Origin: Neolewinella lacunae
GTDB taxonomy: Bacteria; Bacteroidota; Bacteroidia; Chitinophagales; Saprospiraceae
Direction: 5' to 3'
Length of the DNA: 51,816 nucleotides
Assembly (NCBI RefSeq): GCF_014349155.1
Contig: NZ_JACSIT010000066.1
Location: 1 to 51,816 of the forward strand
Below, piece after piece: positions 18,701 to 25,132 of the stretch. The position numbers were made by a program, and so were the translations under genes. How positions within the stretch are numbered: the first letter of the stretch is position 1; each line of letters opens with the position of its first letter. The notes under the pieces were generated by a model. It did no database searches, was not told the DNA's origin, and saw only the letters and a list, made by a program, of their open reading frames with translations.

Positions 18701-18911
18701 GGATGATGTCGTCGGGTTGCGTCCATAAACTGTAGGAATAGTTGGTGCCGATGGGGAAGTAATCCCAGTTCATCCCGTTAACCATGAAATCGGCACCGTT
18801 GACGGTCAGTTTCGTCCCCTCCGGGCCTTGCACTACGCGCACCTGATTGGGTTGGGCCCACAGTCCGGCAGCAGCAAGCACCAGAAGCAGGGGTAGAATT
18901 AAGCTTTTCAT
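15777..18911 (-). CDS. Glycosidase (clan GH-A, GH2-like barrel) fused to an outer-membrane beta-barrel
   Basis: The 1044-residue protein starts at ATG 18911 with a Sec signal (MKSLILPLLLVLAAAGLWAQ). Residues about 28-430 form a TIM-barrel glycosidase: GADFMVNGMNWDYFP, NMGVNAIRQYTG, acid/base Glu168 in YLLGNENNYG and nucleophile Glu269 in ILFTEFGADAF. It resembles the catalytic part of GH2 or a glucanosyltransferase-like clan-A enzyme. From about 480 to the end the sequence turns into amphipathic beta-strands with aromatic girdles (FDLTAFYRTGHYHWGYEG, GRINWYAQAAAQGL, GTDVRLIYKHMKLISSIKFN) and ends IRTYLHINIFK, like an outer-membrane porin. It is the first gene of the locus. An enzyme held on its own pore would explain the absence of SusC nearby. 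The family of the catalytic part is uncertain. Confidence 0.8.
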   Translation of the reverse strand: MKSLILPLLLVLAAAGLWAQPNQVRVVQGPEGTKLTVNGADFMVNGMNWDYFPIGTNYSYSLWTQPDDIIRAALDEEMSLLRNMGVNAIRQYTGVPARWITYIYEKYGIYTMLNHSFGRYGLTIDGGWMANTEYSDPRVRALLLDEVRKMTEEYQNTPGLLMYLLGNENNYGLFWGGAETEDIPIQDRKSTIRAEAMYKLFNEATVAMKGIDQSHPVAMCNGDLLFLDIIARECPAIDIFGTNMYRGVSFGDAFTRVRQEYGKPILFTEFGADAFNAQSNREDQLAQAYYMVGNWKEIYANAAGMGGADNSLGGFTFQFSDGWWKFGQTDNLDVHDNNASWSNGGYDRDYVPGENNMNEEWFGVTAKGPTNERGLYSLYPRAAYYALKEAHRYDPYANGSSNADLDNYFDNIQLMDAVTRARGDQAAMESERAGKIQLSRLSAELTSFNTGGSLIATPQEDDPTDNVFPNQLGFDHMQSIFVGVSANPNPSLRANVEFNILGNVAQNPINEVFYENRGRPVTFNSTNGQVTQADVNRIALYRADINWTHDKFDLTAFYRTGHYHWGYEGDFFGLYPEANYGPNIDIYNGQAPLGVEIEGKKELKGLTLAMGPELWWGANPAILAKYRRELMGMEVTGIFHEDLEERGQTESSFAIPMPRTRRATLQIEKEMGNLGIQLGGIWGGSPLIGRSFQLVEGESGDYTVYQDEIKSSDNWGGKVKLTYSKGRINWYAQAAAQGLVAGGSADPTLTFTGWRLKDSGSGNQYNFLSGFTYLVGNLQIAPNFLWQRPIEGPIPGDVTAPGRPRNILADPFSVRANRETVAGEILFTFDPTPATYMHQWDNDRAEDAKLAVAAGFVFRHLPTTQDAAIGILPDGRTFFAFPGAAPAADLWEAHARIVSKVNTDLGLVANVYTGTAQANGSDPRKIQRFGTDVRLIYKHMKLISSIKFNDWGPFDYHRDFNLTFPTQLQLDLSTTLGRPSWFSLPETKIGVMGIYRTLDQFSPRYCPTRAPMPDGTLACAPTAIGFDNGNEWEIRTYLHINIFK

Positions 18912-18956
18912 ACGATCGACTATTACTGTGAGTAAATTCTGAAAAGAGTCAGAATG

Positions 18957-18964
18957 CAAAATTA
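18957..18964 (-). promoter_or_regulatory. Bacteroidota -7 element for the glucan locus
   Basis: The minus strand reads TAATTTTG, a perfect TAnnTTTG box, 45 bases upstream of the ATG at 18911. No clear -33 TTG was found at the usual distance. It is the only good match ahead of the first gene of the locus. Confidence 0.5.
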
Positions 18965-19350
18965 AATTCGCTTTAACGCCTTGAAACTATTGGTTACTTC
19001 CGATTTGCAAGATATATACAATTGCTATACAGTCGGGTGATACTTTGTGGAAAAGAGACAAACCAGTTTCTAAAATGTTCAAAATCAGCGTCTTATGATT
19101 GTGCCATTTTTCATACCCGCATACTGTCTGTATAGTGGTTTTATAGGTGCTGGGTGGGAAATTACCCCGGCTCAGGAAGGTCAGGGGAGCTGGGTTGTGC
19201 TGGGCGCGGCCGCAGGTGCAGGGGAAGTTGAAGGAGCAAGGTGAGGCTGGATGGGGTAGGCACCCCGGATTCCGGAAGCGTTGCATTCTCCATCCGGGGT
19301 TATTAAGGTTGGACCCTCCGGGGTCGGTCGAGTCAAGCCCCAGCTTCGTA

Positions 19351-19370
19351 CATTCGAACATGTTCGAATG
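19351..19370. repeat. Perfect 20-bp palindrome (first copy)
   Basis: CATTCGAACATGTTCGAATG is a perfect 20-bp dyad. Its 16-bp core TTCGAACATGTTCGAA recurs at 19426-19441. It could be an operator for a dimeric regulator or simply part of the folded repeat element. Confidence 0.7.
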
Positions 19371-19425
19371 ATGGTGGGAGTTGTTCGCTGCCGCCGCCCG
19401 TCCCCCTGCACCCCCGGTTCGCACT

Positions 19426-19441
19426 TTCGAACATGTTCGAA
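19426..19441. repeat. Perfect 16-bp palindrome (second copy)
   Basis: This is an exact second copy of TTCGAACATGTTCGAA, 75 bp from the first. It lies beside the right arm of the inverted-repeat element. Confidence 0.7.
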
Positions 19442-19482
19442 TGTTCAACGTCCCCTGCACCTGCGGCCGCGCCCAAAATTGT

Positions 19483-21198
19483 CTAATGCAGGTGTGCCTC
19501 CCCAGCGCCACGGGGGATGCGGATGTCCTCGACGATGTCCTGAACCGCCTGCGGGGGCGGGGTGGTGAGGCGACTGACGACCAACGATACTGCAAAGTTG
19601 ACCAGCATGGCCACCGTGCCGAAGCCCTCCGGCGAGATGCCGAACCACCAGCTGCTGGCCGGTGGCACCTCGGCGACAAACCAGCCCAGTTTATAGACGG
19701 CCATGTAGCCGAACATGAGCAGGATGCCGACGACCATGCCCGCCACGGCGCCCTCGCGGTTCATCCGTTTATCGAAGATGCCGAGTACGATGGCCGGAAA
19801 GAAACTCGCCGCCGCCAGGCCAAAGGCCAGGGCCACCGTAGCCGCCACGAAGCCCGGCGGATGAATACCGAAATAGGCCGCTACCACCACCGCGCCCGCC
19901 GCACCTCCGCGCGCCCACCAGAGCTCCTCGCGGTCGCTCATGCTGGGCTTGATTTGCATCTTCATCAGGTCGCGCGAAAGGGCCGTGGAAATAACCAGCA
20001 ACAGCCCCGCCGCAGTGGAAAGCGCCGCCGCCAGGCCGCCCGCCGCCACCAGGGCAATGACCCAGTTGGGCAGGCCCGCAATTTCGGGGTTGGCCAGCAC
20101 CATGATGTCGTTATCGATGTACAATTCATTGGTTACGCCTGGGTTACTCGCCAGGCCCGGACCGTAAGTGATGATGCCATCGGCGTTTTTGTCGGTCCAG
20201 GCAATCAAGCCAGTCGTCTCCCACTTCGTAAACCACTCGGGGATTTCGGCGTAGGGCTGGTTGTGGATCGTGTCGATCAGGTTGGTGCGGGCGAAGGCCG
20301 CGATGGCCGGTGCCGTAGTGTAGAGGATGGCGATGAACAGCAGCGCCCAGCCGGCCGAAATCCGGGCGTCTTTGACCTTCGGTACCGTGAAAAACCGGAC
20401 GATGACGTGGGGCAAACCCGCCGTACCCACCATGAGCGCGAAAGTGATGGCAAATACGTCGATGGTCGACTTCTGCCCGCTGGTGTACTCCGCAAAACCG
20501 AGGTCGCGGTGCAGCCCATCCAATTTATCCAGCAGCGCCACGCCGCTGCCGTCGCTGACTTCCCCGATAAAGCCAAGCTGGGGCAAGAAATGCCCCGTCA
20601 TGTTGAGCGAAATGAAAATGGCGGGCACCATGAAGGCAAAAATGAGCACGCAGTACTGGGCCACCTGCGTGTAGGTAATGCCCTTCATGCCGCCCATGAT
20701 GGCGTAGAAAAAGACGATGGCCGTGCCGATGTACACGCCGGTATCGATTTCCACCTCCAGAAAGCGACTGAACACCAGGCCCACGCCCCGCATCTGCCCG
20801 GCCACGTAGGTGAAGCTAATCACGATGGCGCAAACGACGGCCACGCTGCGGGCGGTGTTGGAATAATAGCGATCCCCGATGAAGTCGGGCACGGTGAATT
20901 TACCAAACTTACGTAGGTAGGGCGCCAGCAGGAGCGCCAGCAAAACGTAGCCGCCCGTCCAGCCCATCAGGTACACCGAACCGTCGTAACCCGCAAAGCT
21001 GATGATGCCGGCCATGGAAAGGAAAGAGGCCGCGCTCATCCAGTCGGCCGCCGTCGCCAGTCCGTTGGCCACGGGGTGGACGCCGCCGCCGGCCACGTAG
21101 AACTCGTGGGTGGAGCCCGCCCGGGCCCAAATGGCGATGCCGATGTAGAGGGCGAAGGTGAGGCCGACGATGAGGAAGGTCCAGGTTTGTACGGTCAT
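19483..21198 (-). CDS. Sodium:solute symporter, VC_2705/ActP-like large subunit
   Basis: The 571-residue, roughly 13-helix membrane protein belongs to the SSS family. Recognisable segments are EFYVAGGGVHPVANGLATAADWMSAASFLS, the Na+-site region of helix 1-2 as in acetate permease ActP, then YVAGQMRGVGLVFSRFLEV, TAGLPHVIVRFFTV and AAALSTAAGLLLVISTALSRDL. Its usual small partner, a DUF4212 protein, is encoded upstream at 21923-22201, but a third gene lies between them. The likely substrate is acetate or another short organic acid. The ATG at 21198 is followed directly by helix 1. Gene order suggests it was once directly cotranscribed with the DUF4212 gene. Confidence 0.9.
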   Translation of the reverse strand: MTVQTWTFLIVGLTFALYIGIAIWARAGSTHEFYVAGGGVHPVANGLATAADWMSAASFLSMAGIISFAGYDGSVYLMGWTGGYVLLALLLAPYLRKFGKFTVPDFIGDRYYSNTARSVAVVCAIVISFTYVAGQMRGVGLVFSRFLEVEIDTGVYIGTAIVFFYAIMGGMKGITYTQVAQYCVLIFAFMVPAIFISLNMTGHFLPQLGFIGEVSDGSGVALLDKLDGLHRDLGFAEYTSGQKSTIDVFAITFALMVGTAGLPHVIVRFFTVPKVKDARISAGWALLFIAILYTTAPAIAAFARTNLIDTIHNQPYAEIPEWFTKWETTGLIAWTDKNADGIITYGPGLASNPGVTNELYIDNDIMVLANPEIAGLPNWVIALVAAGGLAAALSTAAGLLLVISTALSRDLMKMQIKPSMSDREELWWARGGAAGAVVVAAYFGIHPPGFVAATVALAFGLAAASFFPAIVLGIFDKRMNREGAVAGMVVGILLMFGYMAVYKLGWFVAEVPPASSWWFGISPEGFGTVAMLVNFAVSLVVSRLTTPPPQAVQDIVEDIRIPRGAGEAHLH

Positions 21199-21200
21199 GG

Positions 21201-21240
21201 GTGAGTTGGTGAGTTGGTGAGTTGGGGAGTTGGGGAGTGG
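21201..21240 (+). repeat. GTGAGTTG-type short tandem repeat, left arm
   Basis: A run of 8- to 9-base units (GTGAGTTG, GGGAGTTG) starts three bases upstream of the symporter ATG. Its reverse complement occurs at 21893-21926, so the two runs bracket the four-helix-bundle gene in inverted orientation. Confidence 0.75.
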
Positions 21241-21345
21241 TGAGGCTAAAAACTAAATAGGGTAATGCGTTTCTCCTGTACCGAAATATGGGTGAGTGAT
21301 AATCACTAGCACCATAAGTTTCGGATACTGCGCTGGAAAAGCTGA

Positions 21346-21786
21346 TTACTTTTTTACGTTTGAACGGGATTTGGCCATGATCATTAAAATTTCCTGCCAC
21401 TCTTTACCAAGTAGTGTGACTGCAGCTTTGTCGATTGGTATTTCAGAATCGTGCAGCATTTCGAGCCAGAATAGGGTTTCATCGGTTTCTTCCACCACAA
21501 TCGACATTTTGGCGTAAAACTCATTCGTTGACCTTGCGCGGCAAGCTGCTCGATAGTTCGCCGCAGCTGAAGTTGCTGATTTAAGGAGCTGAAAACTAAT
21601 CACTCTTAGTACAGGGGTTTCTTTTTGCTTACCCATTAGGTTGACTATAGCAATTGCTGCAGCCTTAGTCCGCTGCCGCATTTTTGCAGCAAACTCAACG
21701 TTGCTATCTCTCTGCTTATACGGGGATTTAGGTTCCGCTACTTCAAAATGATCATCAATTGGCAGATAGGTATCTAAGTAATTCAT
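21346..21786 (-). CDS. Four-helix-bundle protein of the S23/IVP family
   Basis: The 146-residue all-helical protein has the family hallmarks: RVISFQLLKSATSAAANYRAACRARSTNEFYAKMSIVVEETDETLFWLEML. This matches the LxxxxxSxxANxxEA-type core helix and the ExxExxxWLE helix of 23S rRNA intervening-sequence proteins. Relatives are encoded in rRNA intervening sequences or work as accessory proteins (Avd) of diversity-generating retroelements; most are of unknown role. No reverse transcriptase or variable repeat is nearby. The gene is visibly lower in GC than its neighbours and sits between the two subunits of a symporter, flanked by inverted short repeats, which suggests insertion. ATG at 21786. Confidence 0.85.
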   Translation of the reverse strand: MNYLDTYLPIDDHFEVAEPKSPYKQRDSNVEFAAKMRQRTKAAAIAIVNLMGKQKETPVLRVISFQLLKSATSAAANYRAACRARSTNEFYAKMSIVVEETDETLFWLEMLHDSEIPIDKAAVTLLGKEWQEILMIMAKSRSNVKK

Positions 21787-21892
21787 ACTTTACTTTTTTG
21801 TCGATTGAAATTCAGTGAAAGGGATAAGACGGCGCTTTACTAAGAAAACGCCATCACCCCCAAAATATATGCGGCAGCCTTTCCAGTGCGGC

Positions 21893-21926
21893 AGCCAACT
21901 CACCAACTCACCACTCACCAACTCAC
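21893..21926 (-). repeat. GTGAGTTG-type short tandem repeat, right arm
   Basis: AACTCACC-type units form the inverse of the run at 21201-21240. The run ends on the stop codon of the DUF4212 gene (21923-21925), so the repeat meets both symporter genes at their edges. Confidence 0.75.
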
Positions 21927-22201
21927 TCCCCGAAACCATACTTCCCATCCAAGCGGTTCATCAACCAAACGTAGACAAAAATGAGGACGACAAAAACGTA
22001 AATAGAACCCTGCTGGGCAAACCAGAAACCGAGCCTGGCCCCGCCGATGCGGTAGTGGTTGAGGGGTTCGGCCAGGAGGATACCGAAGCCGTAGCTGACC
22101 ACAAACCAGATGCTGAGCAGAATCACCAGATAGCGCAGGTTCTCGCGCCAGTAGGCGGTGCGGCGGTCTTGAGAAGTAGGGTGGGGCGGGGGAGATGGCA
22201 T
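21923..22201 (-). CDS. DUF4212 small subunit of sodium/solute symporter
   Basis: The 92-residue protein has two membrane helices (LRYLVILLSIWFVVSYGFGI and IYVFVVLIFVYVWLMNRLD) preceded by the family motif TAYWRENLRYL. DUF4212 proteins are almost always encoded next to a VC_2705-type SSS permease and are thought to be its small subunit; that permease is at 19483-21198. ATG 22201 gives the usual family length; longer frames upstream run through the promoter. Here the pair is split by an unrelated gene. Confidence 0.88.
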   Translation of the reverse strand: MPSPPPHPTSQDRRTAYWRENLRYLVILLSIWFVVSYGFGILLAEPLNHYRIGGARLGFWFAQQGSIYVFVVLIFVYVWLMNRLDGKYGFGE

Positions 22202-22275
22202 GATCTTGTAGGACTTGAGTAGGAGAGGGGCGGGAAGATCGGCATTTCTGCGGGTGTTGCAACAACGCGGTGGAC

Positions 22276-22283
22276 CAAATTTA
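22276..22283 (-). promoter_or_regulatory. Bacteroidota -7 element for the DUF4212/symporter genes
   Basis: The minus strand reads TAAATTTG, a perfect TAnnTTTG match, 74 bases upstream of the DUF4212 start. Confidence 0.5.
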
Positions 22284-22422
22284 CCGATCGGGCGAAAAGC
22301 TGCGTGAGGATGCCTCCCTCTTGCTGGAAATAGCCTGGCACTTTGCCTGCTGCGCAAGGCGGCGGATTCCCGCAAGACTTTGGAAGGTGGCGCAGGGTAG
22401 CCTCGGCTAAGGGCGTGTGCCC

Positions 22423-22430
22423 TACCTTTG
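22423..22430 (+). promoter_or_regulatory. Bacteroidota -7 element for the pseudouridine synthase
   Basis: TACCTTTG lies 20 bases before the TTG start at 22451. It decides the start codon: the longer open frame upstream would begin before the promoter. Confidence 0.55.
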
Positions 22431-22450
22431 CGCGTTCAATTCCGTCTGCC

Positions 22451-23182
22451 TTGAAATTCGACGTACTTTACCAGGACGAGCACCTAATTGTTGTCAACAA
22501 GCCTTCGGGCCTGCTGACCATCCCCGATCGCTACGACCCCGACATTCCCAACCTGATGCATTTGCTCGGCGCGCAGTTTGGCGACCCCATCCTTGCGGTG
22601 CACCGCCTGGACCGCCCCACGAGCGGCGTGCTGGTGGTCGCCCGCAACGCCGAAACCCACCGGGAGCTGAACCGGCAGTTTGAGGAACGTGAAGTGGACA
22701 AGATCTACCACGCCATTGTAGAAGGGCAGCCCGGCGAAGCGGAAGTAGAAGTGGATGAGCCCATTGCCAACAACCCCGGACAGACGGGCCGGATGATGGT
22801 CTCCAATAAAGGCAAATACGCCTTCACCATCTTCAAACAGCTGGAAAGCCTGGGCCACCAGTTCAGCCTCCTCGGCGTGCAGATCTTTACCGGCCGTACG
22901 CACCAGATCCGCGTCCACCTGGCATACGCCGGTTTCCCCCTGTTGGTGGACCCCTTCTACGGCAAACGGGACGCCTTCCGGCTCTCGGAGATCAAAGGGC
23001 GGCGCTACAACCTAGGTAACGACCAGGAAGAACGTCCGCTGCTGGACCGCGTCCCCCTCCACGCCGCTCGCCTGGCCTTCGATCATCCCGCTACCGGCGA
23101 GCGGATGCAGTTTGAAGCGGAAATGCCGAAAGATATGCGGGCGGTGTTGAACCAGTTGCGGAAGTTGAATAAGGGGAAATAG
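22451..23182 (+). CDS. RluA-family RNA pseudouridine synthase
   Basis: The 244-residue protein converts uridine to pseudouridine in RNA. It shows the RluA catalytic motif HRLDRPTSGVLVVARN with the nucleophilic Asp, the N-terminal strand YQDEHLIVVNKPSGLLT, and the C-terminal GRTHQIRVHLAYAGFPLLVDPFYG. No S4 domain is present, as in the RluA/TruC type rather than RluD. The target base (rRNA or tRNA) cannot be told. I choose TTG at 22451 (LKFDVLYQDEHL). No in-frame ATG precedes the conserved domain after the promoter, and the next ATG (PNLMHLL) would remove the first conserved strands. It is a single gene with no clear partner. Confidence 0.87.
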   Translation: MKFDVLYQDEHLIVVNKPSGLLTIPDRYDPDIPNLMHLLGAQFGDPILAVHRLDRPTSGVLVVARNAETHRELNRQFEEREVDKIYHAIVEGQPGEAEVEVDEPIANNPGQTGRMMVSNKGKYAFTIFKQLESLGHQFSLLGVQIFTGRTHQIRVHLAYAGFPLLVDPFYGKRDAFRLSEIKGRRYNLGNDQEERPLLDRVPLHAARLAFDHPATGERMQFEAEMPKDMRAVLNQLRKLNKGK

Positions 23183-23240
23183 TGTGTTGGGGCCTGCTGC
23201 GCAGACTTTTTTGAAGCACTTTGATTTGGCCTGCTGTGCA

Positions 23241-24060
23241 GTCCTTTTTTGAACCACTAAGTTCACGAAGCGGGACTAAGATATGGAAGATAAACCTGGT
23301 GTAGAATGTCCCCAGTCAAATAGAAAGAACCCGGTTGAGGGTGTCCCCACCCGAATATCCACGTTTCGGGTTAGGACAACTTATCTACCGCACATTTTGC
23401 GCTTATCGAGCCACTTGATGGAGCTTCGCTCTTTTTTGAACCACTAAGAACACGAAGAGGGGCTAAGGTATGGCAGGAAAACCTGGCTGAGAGAGTCCCC
23501 ACTCAAATAGGAAAACCCGGTTGAGGGTGTCCCCACCCGAACATCCACGTTTCGGGTAGGGCCATCTTACATACCGCACATTTTACGTTTTGAACCACTT
23601 GTTAGAGCTTCGCTCTTTTTTTGAACCACCAAGAACACGAAGAGAGACTAAGGTATGGCAGGAAAACCTGGCTGAGAGAGTCCCCACTCAAATAGGAAAA
23701 CCCGGTTGAGAATGTCCCCACCCGAACATCCACGTTTCGGGTAGGGCCATCTTACATATCGCACATTTTACGTTTTGAACCACTTGTTAGAGCTTCGCTC
23801 TTTTTTTGAACCACCAAGAACACGAAGAGAGACTAAGGTATGGCAGGAAAACCTGGCTGAGAGAGTCCACACTCAAATAGGAAAACCCGGTTGAGGGTGT
23901 CCCCACCCGAACATCCACGTTTCGGGTTAGGACAACCTCTCTACCGCACATTTTACGCTTATCGAGCCACTTGATGGAGATTCGCTCTTTTTTTGAACCA
24001 CTAAGGACACGAAGAGAGACTAAGGTTGAACCACTGAGGGCACTAAGCGGGACTAAGTTT
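23241..24060 (+). repeat. Tandem array of a ~185-bp repeat (forward arm)
   Basis: Four full units start near 23245, 23432, 23616 and 23801, with a partial fifth at about 23988. Each unit runs from TTTTTTTGAACCACYAAG through ACTAAGGTATGGCAGGAAAA, a CCCACTCAAATAGG / CGGTTGAGGGTGTCCCCACC section and an ATCCACGTTTCGGGT stem to GAGCTTCGCTC. The units contain stops in all frames and no gene. The 1.1-kb gap from 23183 to 24304 is essentially this array, with GGCCTGCTGTGCAG-type fragments at both ends. The same unit appears in reverse at 26396-26866. Confidence 0.9.
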
Positions 24061-24304
24061 GGGCCTGCTGTGCGGACTGTTGAAATTGCGGATTTCTTTG
24101 CAAATTCGGCGAAGGCGTTATATTTGCTTAGTATGGCGCAAGTCACTTCGCCGTTTCACTACGGCATGATACCGTAAACCTGCTCTTTTAACGAATAAAG
24201 CCCTCGTGGTTACAATGCTAGTTTTCGAAGAAGCCCATTGCTCCACCGTTCCAGGAATTAAACTTCCCTGGGCGCAGTACCACAAATCAAAACCCTTCCC
24301 CACC

Positions 24305-25003
24305 ATGCCCGCATCCTTCACTCGTCTTTGCCTGCTGCTTTTCTGCGCCGCCGCTTTATTCGCCTGCGGAGGCGAAACGCCCGCATCCGAACCTGCCCCC
24401 GGCGCCCCGGCCAGCAGTAGCCCTCCGGCGAATGGGCCACAGGTGGAAGTACTGGAGAGCATCCCTACGTCCACCGGAACTTCGACGGGGGAACGCCTCT
24501 GGGAATTCAACGGATATCCCCTGAGCAAGGTGCTGACGGAAATTACCGGCGAACGTATGCGCATCCCCACCGCAGCGGATCAATACCTCAACTTTCGCTA
24601 CTACTTTCCGGATACCAGTCGGGCGGCGGCGCAGCAAATTGCCGTCCGGGCCATCTTGGCAGCTACCGGGCACGCTACTTTAGATACCGCCTACGTACGT
24701 CAGTTGGTCACCGTACTGGATTGCGGCGGGAGCCTCTCCAACACCGTAACCGTACCCGAAGGCGTAGCACGGCAATACGAAAACGGAGTACTTACCGTAC
24801 ACGAGCAGGATTTGCAGACTTTGGTATCCGACCTGAACCGCTGGCAGACCGCAAGCTTTGTCGCCGCAAGCCCAGGGTGTAAAGTCTCCGGCAACTTCCC
24901 CCTGACCGAGGGCCTGCCCGCCCTAGAAAAAGCCCTGACCGCCAGAGGACTCACTACGCACCGGGAAGAAAGACCCGTGCGGATGCTGAGTTTGGGGGAG
25001 TGA
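24305..25003 (+). CDS. Lipoprotein of unknown function
   Basis: The 232-residue protein starts at ATG 24305 and has a lipobox (CAAALFAC, Cys21) and a short Pro/Ala/Ser-rich linker. The first folded part is LWEFNGYPLSKVLTEITGERMRIPT, with IAVRAILAATGHATLDTAYV shortly after. This resembles the secretin/TonB N-terminal (STN)-like or FecR C-terminal fold, which uses the same G-x-P-L-x-x-V-L start. The second part (LTEGLPALEKALTARGLTTHREERPVRML) has a similar pattern, so it may hold two such small domains. I do not recognise a named family. It lies between inverted 185-bp repeat arrays together with the next gene. Confidence 0.6.
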   Translation: MPASFTRLCLLLFCAAALFACGGETPASEPAPGAPASSSPPANGPQVEVLESIPTSTGTSTGERLWEFNGYPLSKVLTEITGERMRIPTAADQYLNFRYYFPDTSRAAAQQIAVRAILAATGHATLDTAYVRQLVTVLDCGGSLSNTVTVPEGVARQYENGVLTVHEQDLQTLVSDLNRWQTASFVAASPGCKVSGNFPLTEGLPALEKALTARGLTTHREERPVRMLSLGE

Positions 25004-25132
25004 GGGACTGGATCTTTATCGTATCGTTAGGTTTCCTTTTAGAAGGTCAGCTTGCAGCAGTGACGGGCTCTCAAGATTTATAACTCAAATTAACGATAAC
25101 GGCCTATTCCAAGGCTCCAAACCCTCGAATGT

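Larger units (their letters stand above)
19202..19474. repeat. 273-bp inverted-repeat element with NotI-type ends
   Basis: The two ends are 31-bp inverted arms with a single mismatch. The outer 18 bases of each arm are the NotI repeat (19202-19219 reverse, 19457-19474 forward), and the match continues inward through AGGGGAAGTTGAA. The interior is full of smaller palindromes: CCCCGGAT/ATCCGGGG at 19263-19299, GACC-CTCC-GGGGTC around 19313, and two copies of TTCGAACATGTTCGAA. No gene is present. It occupies most of the 571-bp gap between the symporter 3' end (19483) and the glucan promoter; 18965-19201 holds nothing recognisable. Confidence 0.8.

Noticed and set aside
12723-18728. Very long plus-strand open frames (907 and 997 codons) opposite the binding lipoprotein and the GH-barrel gene
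   Set aside because: They are antisense shadows of GC-rich codon usage. The minus-strand frames have signal peptides, domain motifs and repeats, while the plus-strand products are low-complexity Val/Gly/Asp-rich sequence.
21346-21786. Diversity-generating retroelement, suggested by the Avd-like fold of the four-helix-bundle protein
   Set aside because: No reverse transcriptase, template repeat or variable repeat is present in the window.
23241-24060. Possible CRISPR array
   Set aside because: The repeat unit is about 185 bp and nearly continuous, with no short direct repeats plus unique spacers and no cas genes nearby.
24305-25003. Assignment of the lipoprotein as a secretin or FecR component
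   Set aside because: Only a short STN-like pattern is visible and there is no sigma factor or secretion gene nearby, so it is left as unknown.
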